Shown in pieces: positions 1-5,262 of a stretch of 12,138 nt of DNA. The DNA is from an uncultured Variovorax sp. GTDB taxonomy: Bacteria > Pseudomonadota > Gammaproteobacteria > Burkholderiales > Burkholderiaceae_C. Position 1 is the first letter of the stretch. Each line of letters begins with the position of its first letter. Location: positions 1 to 12,138 of the forward strand of contig CAIQMJ010000673.1 of assembly GCA_903872875.1 (NCBI GenBank). Direction: 5' to 3'. Under the pieces are notes generated by a model. That model made no database searches, was not told the DNA's origin, and saw only the letters and a list, made by a program, of their open reading frames with translations. The translations under genes were made by a program, and so were the position numbers.

Positions 1-407
1 GACAAGGGACGTTCCGAACGCAGCACCGGGGAGCGGGAAGCGAAGCGGGATGCGAGTTGCATGGCATTTCTCCTGACAAAGAAAAAAGGGTTTGCTGTTC
101 ACCGCACACCGGATTCCTAGATTCGGAAGCCCAGCCTTTCGGCTGTTCGGTGCGGTCGGCACGAGGAACCCGGTTGGCCCTGTTGCCACCGTCTTTCCTG
201 AGTTCATCGCCCGCGACGGTCAGGAGCGCGCGGACGGGGGCCGTCAAGGAGACAAGCGCAGGGTTGGTGCGGCCCGCAGGCGAAGCCGAGGACACGGCCC
301 TGCGCGCCTTGACGGCACACGGCCGCGGGCTACAGTCGCGGACAAGGTGATGAAGTCAGGGAAGACGGCTGGACATGGCAACGGCCATCCCTGTGTGCCG
401 ACCGCAC

Positions 408-424
408 GCAAGCGAAGCGCGCAG
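408..424 (+). repeat. 17-bp direct repeat, copy 1
   Basis: The sequence GCAAGCGAAGCGCGCAG occurs exactly here and again at 732-748. A diverged version, with AAGCGGAGCGCGCAG, lies around 1432-1447. The repeat is immediately followed by a GGCCCGG hairpin arm. The copies look like parts of a dispersed intergenic element rather than coding sequence. Confidence 0.7.
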
Positions 425-457
425 GCCCGGATCTGGAATCCGGGCCGGAGGCGTCAG
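417..457 (+). repeat. Hairpin-containing dispersed repeat, copy 1
   Basis: The element consists of GCGCGCAGGCCCGG, an internal loop segment, and GGGCCGGAGGCGTCAG. The inner arms GGCCCGGAT (424-432) and ATCCGGGCC (438-446) form a perfect 9-bp stem around a 5-nt loop. The same two outer blocks recur at 1440-1471 with a shorter core, so the ends are conserved while the core varies, as in REP-like intergenic repeats. Confidence 0.65.
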
Positions 458-541
458 CCGAGCGGAGCGAGGGAACGATGGAAGCCCGTCAGGGGCGAGA
501 CGCCGCAGGCGGCTCGATGCGCCACGCGCACGACAGCGCGA

Positions 542-562
542 CCGGCCATGTTTCTTGGCCGG
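542..562. repeat. Perfect 7-bp stem-loop
   Basis: CCGGCCA (542-548) pairs with TGGCCGG (556-562) around a 7-nt loop. No T-run follows on either strand, so it is not an ordinary intrinsic terminator. Its role is unknown. Confidence 0.5.
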
Positions 563-731
563 GGACGCACAGCCTTCAATGCTTGATGCACAAGCTCATG
601 CGCCCGTCATCGGGAAACAGGTTCGACAGCGACTGCCGTGGTCTGGCCGATCCGGCGCAGCCGGTTCGGCGGTCTTTGAGGGGCGCCAAGCATCGCGCGG
701 CGGGGATAGCCCGCAGGGCTTTCCCCTGGAG

Positions 732-748
732 GCAAGCGAAGCGCGCAG
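732..748 (+). repeat. 17-bp direct repeat, copy 2
   Basis: This is the second exact copy of the 17-bp sequence found at 408-424. Here it is followed by a different GC-rich stretch instead of the GGCCCGG hairpin, so only the left part of the element is shared. Confidence 0.7.
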
Positions 749-786
749 CGCACCAGGCGCGAAGGTATCGGCAACGAGCGCAGCAG

Positions 787-822
787 AAAAAAGGTGCGCC
801 GCCCCCGCAGGGACGACGCACC
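787..822 (-). terminator. Intrinsic terminator of the minus-strand gene
   Basis: Read on the minus strand, the sequence from 822 to 793 folds into a GC-rich stem of about 13 bp. The outer arms GGTGCG and CGCACC are perfect, and the inner part has two G-U wobbles. The loop is 4 nt and six T residues follow directly (complement of 787-792). It starts 18 nt after the stop codon of the gene ending at 841. Both the structure and the position are those of a Rho-independent terminator. Confidence 0.88.
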
Positions 823-840
823 GAAGGCAGCGCGGCGCGA

Positions 841-1233
841 TCAGTTCGCCGCCGGCGCCGCCATCGACTGCAACTGGTCGATCACGCCAGGCTCAACGAA
901 CACGCAAGCCTGCTCGTCCGCGATCGGCACGTTGAACACCTGCGCGAACACCGTGCGTCGCAGATGGGCCAGGCGGCCCGTGCGATATGCCTGCTCGGGC
1001 TTCATGCGCCCGCCGGCCTGCGAGCCGCTGCGCTGCGGATCGCATTCGACCAGCGCGACAAAGCCGTCGTCGGACAGTTTCTGATGCTCGGGGCAAAGCC
1101 CCCAGCCGGTTGCCGTATGGCGCTCCATGCTCGCGCGCAGGCGCTTGTCCAACAGGACGGCGCCGGTATCGAACGCCGTGCCGCAAACGAGGCAAACATG
1201 CTGTTCGAGGGAAATGTGTGATTTGTCGTTCAT
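841..1233 (-). CDS. Small zinc-binding hypothetical protein, probably integrative-element backbone
   Basis: This encodes a 130-residue protein starting MNDKSH. Four potential zinc ligands, C14-x2-C17 and C47-x2-H50, flank a basic stretch, suggesting a zinc-ribbon or treble-clef fold. No signal peptide or membrane segment is visible. The start is set at the ATG at 1233 because GGAGA lies 5 nt upstream; the open frame continues to 1404, but that extension is Cys/Pro/Arg-rich and has no such site. An intrinsic terminator follows the stop closely, so this is a single-gene unit or the last gene of a minus-strand unit. I recall similar small proteins as conserved hypotheticals of proteobacterial ICEs, but I know no function. 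It points away from the defence genes and probably belongs to the element's backbone. Confidence 0.75.
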   Translation of the reverse strand: MNDKSHISLEQHVCLVCGTAFDTGAVLLDKRLRASMERHTATGWGLCPEHQKLSDDGFVALVECDPQRSGSQAGGRMKPEQAYRTGRLAHLRRTVFAQVFNVPIADEQACVFVEPGVIDQLQSMAAPAAN

Positions 1234-1439
1234 GACGATCTCCGGTTGCACGGGCGGAATTGCCCGGAACCGTCGCCAGCACGGCGTAGCGCAGCAGTCA
1301 GGGGTCGGAGACGGCCACGGGCCGCAAGCGTGCTGGCACGCGCCGCCCTTGACGGCGAGAACGCCGTGATACGGTGAAGGGACACAGCAAGACCGCCCCC
1401 TCACACCACCCCACGCATGCGGGGTTTCCGGTAAGCGGA

Positions 1440-1471
1440 GCGCGCAGGCCCGGGAGGGCCGGAGGCGTCAG
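1440..1471 (+). repeat. Hairpin-containing dispersed repeat, copy 2
   Basis: This copy repeats the 14-nt left block (1440-1453) and the 16-nt right block (1456-1471) of the element at 417-457 exactly, but its core is shortened. The stem is GGCCC (1447-1451) with GGGCC (1456-1460) around GGGA. It lies about 1 kb from copy 1, on the other side of the minus-strand gene. Confidence 0.65.
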
Positions 1472-1479
1472 GGGTCAAA

Positions 1480-1500
1480 GCCGAATGGCCGCGATTCGGC
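1480..1500. repeat. Perfect 7-bp stem-loop
   Basis: GCCGAAT (1480-1486) pairs with ATTCGGC (1494-1500) around a 7-nt loop. No T-run follows. It belongs to the hairpin-rich intergenic sequence. Confidence 0.5.
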
Positions 1501-1508
1501 ACGAAGCG

Positions 1509-1532
1509 CAGCCCGCCAGCCCGCCAGCCCGC
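1509..1532 (+). repeat. Three tandem copies of CAGCCCGC
   Basis: Three perfect head-to-tail copies of the 8-mer occupy 1509-1516, 1517-1524 and 1525-1532. Such a short tandem repeat may vary in copy number between strains. No function is apparent. Confidence 0.7.
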
Positions 1533-1596
1533 CGACGGAACGCCGTGACGCCCGACAGGGGGCTCGGCATGGGCTGTAGGCTGCCGTCGCTCTTTC

Positions 1597-1606
1597 ACTG
1601 CACAGT
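1597..1606. promoter_or_regulatory. Palindromic operator-like site 1
   Basis: ACTGCACAGT has the form ACTG-nn-CAGT and lies just upstream of the -35 box. A second site of this form is at 1651-1660, 54 bp away centre to centre. Around them the 20-nt stretches 1593-1612 and 1645-1664 are near-perfect reverse complements. The likely binder is the AbiEi-type protein encoded next: AbiEi antitoxins are known to repress their own operons by binding inverted repeats at the promoter. Confidence 0.65.
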
Positions 1607-1611
1607 AAAAA

Positions 1612-1640
1612 TTGCCATTCGGCTGAATTTTCGGTAGAGT
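1612..1640 (+). promoter_or_regulatory. Sigma-70-type promoter of the AbiE-like operon
   Basis: The -35 box TTGCCA (1612-1617) matches five of six consensus bases. A 17-nt spacer separates it from the -10 box TAGAGT (1635-1640), which matches four of six. Transcription would start near 1647. The segment is AT-rich compared with its surroundings and lies between two copies of a palindrome, one just upstream of the -35 box and one over the start of the transcript. That layout fits repression. Confidence 0.65.
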
Positions 1641-1650
1641 TCGCATATTT

Positions 1651-1660
1651 ACTGAACAGT
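1651..1660. promoter_or_regulatory. Palindromic operator-like site 2
   Basis: ACTGAACAGT is the second ACTG-nn-CAGT palindrome. It covers roughly the first bases of the predicted transcript and overlaps an alternative GTG start codon at 1659. A protein bound here would block initiation. Together with site 1 it brackets the promoter. Confidence 0.65.
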
Positions 1661-1679
1661 GAACAAGGCTCCACGCCGC

Positions 1680-2771
1680 ATGTTTGAGTCCACCCTGACT
1701 GAACGAGAGTTGATCGCGCGCTTGGTTGACGCCCTGCGGGAGCTACCCGAGGTAGAGGCCGACCTCGCCCAGGAGCCAGCCGCCCAGCACAGCGATCGCG
1801 GGTACGACGCCCAGGTCGATTTGCACGTTGCTGGGAAGCCCTTCGTCCTGTTGCTTGAAGCCAAGAAGGTCGTCTTTCCGCGAGATGTCCGCCAAGTAAT
1901 CTGGCAACTCCGGGCGGCGAGCCACGGGAGGCCCACCGGGCAGCGGGAGAACCCCTTGCCACTCCTCGTCGCCGAGTCCATCTCCCCCGGCGCGAAGGAA
2001 CTGCTCAGAAGCGAGCGCGTCGGCTACTACGACAGCGGCGGCAGCCTGTACCTACCCGCCCCCGGTGCGTACCTCTATATCGACAAGCCGCCCCCCAAAG
2101 CCCTGGCGAAGTCGGTGCGGACGCTGTTCACCGGGCGACGTGCCCAGGTGCTTCACGCCCTGCTGGTGCGGCATCAGAAGTGGTTCGGCGTCACCGAGTT
2201 GGCACAGCAGGCGACGGTGTCGCCCGCCACCGCCTCCCAAGTGCTGACCGAACTGGAGCGCTTCGACTGGCTGGTAGCGCGTGGGCAAGGCCCGGGGAAG
2301 GAGCGCCACCTTCGCGAGCCGGCGGCCTTGCTGGACGCATGGGCCAAGCAGCTCGCCACCATCCGTCCGTCACCTGTGCGGCGGTACTACGTGCCGGGCA
2401 CGAAGGCAGACACGCTGGCGACGCGAATCGGCCAGGTCTTCGACGCGCACGAGGTCCAGTACGCGATCAGCCACGAAGCCGCCGCGCAGCGCTATGCGCC
2501 GTTCATTTCTCATGTCTCCCAAGTGCGGGTGCGCGTGCTGATCGGCGCGAACGCCGATGCCGCGATCGGTGACCTGGACGCGCGTGTCGTCAATGAGGGC
2601 GCCAATTTGGGGGTCATCGAAGCCAAGTCGTCAGGCGAACTGCTGTTTCGCGAGCAGATCGACGGCCTATGGCTGGCGAGCCCAATTCAGATCTATCTCG
2701 ACCTGCTGCGTGGCGAAGGCCGCTCCAAGGAAATGGCCGAGCACTTCCGCAAAGAAAGGATCGGCTTCTGA
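1680..2771 (+). CDS. AbiEi-type antitoxin/transcriptional regulator with a nuclease-like N-terminal motif
   Basis: This 363-residue protein looks like an AbiEi-family antitoxin, which neutralises the partner nucleotidyltransferase and represses the operon. Residues 1-135 contain D47 and the E60-A-K62 triad spacing of PD-(D/E)xK nuclease folds. A winged helix-turn-helix spans about 155-214. The C-terminal part, with a conserved SPIQIYLDLL segment near 334-343, resembles the AbiEi C-terminal domain. I chose the ATG at 1680, with AAGG about 11 nt upstream. A GTG at 1659 would add seven residues, but it lies inside an operator palindrome, about 12 nt after the predicted transcript start, without a ribosome binding site. 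The nucleotidyltransferase gene follows with a TGATG overlap. The family call is fairly secure; nuclease activity of the N-terminal domain is only a possibility. Confidence 0.82.
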   Translation: MFESTLTERELIARLVDALRELPEVEADLAQEPAAQHSDRGYDAQVDLHVAGKPFVLLLEAKKVVFPRDVRQVIWQLRAASHGRPTGQRENPLPLLVAESISPGAKELLRSERVGYYDSGGSLYLPAPGAYLYIDKPPPKALAKSVRTLFTGRRAQVLHALLVRHQKWFGVTELAQQATVSPATASQVLTELERFDWLVARGQGPGKERHLREPAALLDAWAKQLATIRPSPVRRYYVPGTKADTLATRIGQVFDAHEVQYAISHEAAAQRYAPFISHVSQVRVRVLIGANADAAIGDLDARVVNEGANLGVIEAKSSGELLFREQIDGLWLASPIQIYLDLLRGEGRSKEMAEHFRKERIGF

Positions 2772-3682
2772 TGGCCAAGCCCGCAACGCTCGACGGCTAC
2801 AGCGACCAGTACACCGTGGACTGCGAACGTGTCCTCGTGACGCTGCTGCGCGGTCTCGGACCGTGGAAGGATTCGGTCTACCTGGTCGGCGGGCTCACGC
2901 CGCGGTATCTCGTCGCCGCACGGCCACCCGCGGTGCCGGCGCACGCCGGCACGCTGGATGTGGACATCGTGATCGATTTGCAAATCCTGGCCGACACCGA
3001 GGCCTATCACACGCTGGAGGACAACCTCAAGAAGATGGGCTTCGAGCGTGCCGAGAACGAAGCCGGGAAGAAGCTCTCGTGGCGTTGGCAGACCCGCACC
3101 GAGCATGGTGCGCTGATGGTGCTGGAACTGCTGGCGGATGCGCCGGACCTCGTTGGCGGCAAGGTACAACCGCTGCCGACCGAAGGGACGATCTCGGCCC
3201 TGAACATCCCGCACTCGTCCATCGTCTTCGACCTGTACCAAGTCACCGAGATCCAGGCCGAACTGCTGGGCGGCAACGGCATCGCCACCGAGAAGATCAA
3301 GCACGCCAATCTCGTCAGCTTCACCTGCTTGAAGTCCTTCGCGTTCGATCAGCGCTTCGAGCGCAAGGACGCGCACGACCTGGTCTATTGCATCGAGCAC
3401 GCGCCCGAGGGCATGGCCGCCGTGGCCGAAGCCTTCCGCAACGAGCGGCGCGGCAAGCACGGTGCCGTCATCGAGGCCTCGCTGGTGATCCTGCGCAGCC
3501 GTTTCACGGGCGACGAGAAAACCGAGGGCTATCGCAAGGATGGCCCCGTATCGGTCGCCAGGTTCGAGCTCGGTGAAAGCGACGAGCCAGATCTGCGCGA
3601 AGCACGGGCACTGCGGCAGCGGCAGGCCAGTGACGTGATAGAGCAACTGCTGGCCAGGATCGATCAAGGGTCAGCGACATGA
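2771..3682 (+). CDS. AbiEii-like nucleotidyltransferase (putative type IV toxin)
   Basis: This encodes a 303-residue protein with the DNA polymerase beta-type nucleotidyltransferase signature: G40-G41 followed by D63-V-D65, the metal-binding DxD pair. A later segment, K188 to D203 (LKSFAFDQRFERKDAHDLVY), resembles the K..R..RD..D motif of AbiEii/AbiGii toxins. Toxins of this superfamily transfer nucleotides to RNA targets, in studied cases the tRNA acceptor stem, and block growth after phage infection. It is translationally coupled to the AbiEi-type gene: its ATG shares one base with that stop codon, and AAGGA lies 10 nt upstream. The endonuclease gene follows with an ATGA overlap. Sequence context supports a type IV toxin-antitoxin role; the substrate cannot be read from sequence. 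Confidence 0.82.
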   Translation: MAKPATLDGYSDQYTVDCERVLVTLLRGLGPWKDSVYLVGGLTPRYLVAARPPAVPAHAGTLDVDIVIDLQILADTEAYHTLEDNLKKMGFERAENEAGKKLSWRWQTRTEHGALMVLELLADAPDLVGGKVQPLPTEGTISALNIPHSSIVFDLYQVTEIQAELLGGNGIATEKIKHANLVSFTCLKSFAFDQRFERKDAHDLVYCIEHAPEGMAAVAEAFRNERRGKHGAVIEASLVILRSRFTGDEKTEGYRKDGPVSVARFELGESDEPDLREARALRQRQASDVIEQLLARIDQGSAT

Positions 3683-4596
3683 GCTTTCCCGCTGACATCA
3701 AAGGCTGTATGAAGGACTGCATCCTGTCCCTGTTCTGGCCACGCAAGGATATCGTGGGCTTCTTCGAGAAGCACGGATGCACGAAGGCGGAGATCGCGCC
3801 TTTGCAGCTCGAGGGCGAGCATGCGCTCAAGCGGCATGAAGTGGTCGATGCTCTGTTCTCCGCACTCGCAGCACGTTCTGACAACGGCCTTGGCCCGTTC
3901 CGGGCGATGCTGCAATCGCTACTGAGCTGGTCGCATTTCGACCCGTACTACTTCGACAAGCTACGCAAGCTGGACCGCAACACAGCCAACAAGAATCTGG
4001 AGCATCTCCGCCAACTGCAGGAAATTCGAGACGCCAAGATCAAGGCCGATCGCGAGCGCAGAGCTGCACAGGAGGCAGCTCGCCAGCAACCCACGGCGTC
4101 GCTCGATCAACTGCGCGCCGAATACCTCGATCTCCTCGCCGACAAGACCTCACGGCAGCAGCGCGGGTACGCGCTGGAACGGATCTTGGCCGAGTTGTCA
4201 CGCCTCTCTCATCTGGAGGCCACCGAGGCTTTCCGCGTAAACGGAGAGCAGGTCGATGGCGCAGTGAAGTTCGACGGGGAACACTATCTGATTGAAGCGA
4301 AGTGGCAGGAACGGTCTGCAAGCAACGAGCCCGTCTACCAGTTTGCCGGCAAAGTGGCGGGCAAACTATACGGACGCGGCCTGTTCATTTCAGTGAATGG
4401 CTTTAGTTCAGAGGTTATTCGCAGCCTCGTAATGGGCAAGGAAATTCAAACGCTATTCATCGACGGCGAGGATCTGATCTTGGTACTGGAAGGGCACCTG
4501 AGTTTGCGGGAGATGATCGATCGCAAAGTCAAGGCGGCACAAACCAAAGGGCTCATCTACGTCCATCCCATATCCGGTGCCGAGAAGAAGCTCTGA
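3679..4596 (+). CDS. Mrr-like PD-(D/E)xK restriction endonuclease
   Basis: This 305-residue protein has a C-terminal Mrr-type nuclease domain, roughly residues 150-290. It shows a GYALER motif with E167, then D193 and E206-A-K208, giving the D-(x12)-ExK catalytic arrangement. Residues 100-138 are strongly charged and helical, probably a coiled coil linking it to an N-terminal domain (1-95) that I do not recognise. Mrr-family enzymes cut modified or foreign DNA without a partner methyltransferase, and none is seen here. The start overlaps the nucleotidyltransferase stop (ATGA), with AAGGG 8 nt upstream, so the gene is translationally coupled to the toxin-antitoxin pair. All catalytic residues are present. 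The third gene extends the usual two-gene AbiE layout and may form one defence module with it. Confidence 0.8.
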   Translation: MSFPADIKGCMKDCILSLFWPRKDIVGFFEKHGCTKAEIAPLQLEGEHALKRHEVVDALFSALAARSDNGLGPFRAMLQSLLSWSHFDPYYFDKLRKLDRNTANKNLEHLRQLQEIRDAKIKADRERRAAQEAARQQPTASLDQLRAEYLDLLADKTSRQQRGYALERILAELSRLSHLEATEAFRVNGEQVDGAVKFDGEHYLIEAKWQERSASNEPVYQFAGKVAGKLYGRGLFISVNGFSSEVIRSLVMGKEIQTLFIDGEDLILVLEGHLSLREMIDRKVKAAQTKGLIYVHPISGAEKKL

Positions 4597-4653
4597 GATG
4601 CAGGCGATCGCTATGTCACCCAAGAACCTGTCAAAGATCCACTGGAATCAAGA
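4597..4653 (+). other. 57-bp gap between the two defence modules
   Basis: This is the largest gap between genes from 1680 to 10204. It shows no T-rich hairpin terminator and no clear promoter boxes, so transcription may continue from the AbiE-like module into the Qat module. Only a weak GGA lies upstream of the next start codon. Confidence 0.4.
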
Positions 4654-5262
4654 ATGAGCAGCCTCGCCTCCAGCTATAGGGGCTATGCCGATCTAGCCAA
4701 AGCCCAAGCCGAAGGTGAGGACTACAGAGTGCTTGTGCGTCCGGTCGCGGCGTCGTCGATCGCTGTCATTGCGCCACATGGAGGAAGGATCGAGCAGTAC
4801 ACGTCGGACATCGCCTGCGGCGTTGCTGGAGGAGACTTCAATCTCTACTCCTTTGAAGGAATTAGGCAGTCCGGCAACTATTCAACGTTGCATCTGACAA
4901 GCCATCGGTTCGACGAGCCGCGTTGTTTGGAACTCCTGTCCAAGTGCGATTACGTCGTTGCGATTCACGGATGCGGCGGCGATGATCAACGAGTTCTTCT
5001 CGGCGGGCTTGATGGACCTTTGAAGCTGGCGATCAGAGAAGCGATGCATGGGATCGGAGTCGATGCCCAAAGCGAGGATCACCCGTTTCCCGCCACAGAC
5101 CCGAAGAACATTTGCAATCGGGGACGACGCGGCATCGGTGTGCAGCTCGAACTGACAATAGGACTCAGGCTGCACGGACCACGCGACGCGATATGCAAGG
5201 CGATCCGCTCGGTGCTGATGGCGTTGCCGAACGCGGACCGAGGAAGAGGACAAGGGAAATGA
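4654..5262 (+). CDS. Poly-gamma-glutamate hydrolase family protein coupled to qatA
   Basis: This 202-residue protein matches the poly-gamma-glutamate hydrolase family (PghP/YjqB, DUF867), zinc-dependent amidases of phages and bacteria. Family hallmarks run in order: APHGGRIE (40-47), with H42 and E47 as likely zinc ligands; YSFEG (65-69); LHLTS (79-83); IHGCGGD (104-110), with H105; NICNRG (152-157); and QLEL (164-167), with E166. No signal peptide is visible, so it probably acts in the cytoplasm. Its stop overlaps the qatA start (ATGA), implying coupled translation, although it is not part of the described four-gene Qat system. Codon use is less G/C-biased than in neighbouring genes (AGG, ATA and TCA codons), suggesting a separate origin. 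The ribosome binding site is weak. The family is fairly certain; the true substrate is unknown, and a cell with no polyglutamate capsule may use it on another gamma-linked or modified substrate. Confidence 0.78.
   Translation: MSSLASSYRGYADLAKAQAEGEDYRVLVRPVAASSIAVIAPHGGRIEQYTSDIACGVAGGDFNLYSFEGIRQSGNYSTLHLTSHRFDEPRCLELLSKCDYVVAIHGCGGDDQRVLLGGLDGPLKLAIREAMHGIGVDAQSEDHPFPATDPKNICNRGRRGIGVQLELTIGLRLHGPRDAICKAIRSVLMALPNADRGRGQGK

Larger units (their letters stand above)
1..786. other. Gene-poor GC-rich region with hairpins and short repeats
   Basis: I see no convincing gene here. Several open frames exist on both strands, but they overlap one another, are rich in Arg, Ala, Gly and Pro as expected of chance frames in GC-rich DNA, lack good ribosome binding sites and match no family I recognise. 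The stretch instead carries several perfect hairpins and a 17-bp direct repeat, with motifs of the AAGCGAAGCG type near 36-50, 408-424 and 732-748. Similar GC-rich repeat-laden spacers are, from memory, common between genes of integrative conjugative elements in Pseudomonas and Burkholderiales. It could hold an RNA gene, but I cannot point to one. No tRNA or attachment site was recognised. Confidence 0.5.
1234..1590. other. Intergenic region between divergent genes, repeat-rich
   Basis: No gene is supported here. The stretch separates the minus-strand zinc protein from the plus-strand defence genes. It holds the hairpin ACGGCG/CGCCGT (1352-1367), the second copy of the dispersed repeat (1440-1471), the stem-loop GCCGAAT/ATTCGGC (1480-1500) and three tandem CAGCCCGC units (1509-1532). 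The minus-strand promoter should lie here, but I could not identify convincing boxes. Confidence 0.5.

Noticed and set aside
408..748. CRISPR array
   Set aside because: The 17-bp repeat occurs only twice exactly, more than 300 bp apart, without regular spacers, and no cas gene is seen.
576..821. Minus-strand frame of 81 codons
   Set aside because: Its first codons fall inside the intrinsic terminator hairpin at 787-822, so it is unlikely to be transcribed or translated from there.
92..1221. Overlapping plus-strand open frames (92-586, 375-935, 478-1221)
   Set aside because: Arg/Ala-rich, mutually overlapping, running through hairpins and the terminator, and antisense to the zinc-binding gene. 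Their composition is that of chance frames in GC-rich DNA.
1234..1404. N-terminal extension of the minus-strand zinc-binding gene
   Set aside because: The extension is Cys/Pro/Trp-rich, and the ATG at 1233 has GGAGA at a workable distance.
1659..1679. GTG at 1659 as start of the AbiEi-type protein
   Set aside because: It lies in an operator palindrome, only about 12 nt after the predicted transcript start, without a ribosome binding site. The ATG at 1680 is better, though not proven.
2693..3667. 324-codon open frame on the minus strand
   Set aside because: It is antisense to the nucleotidyltransferase gene, which has the GG...DxD signature.
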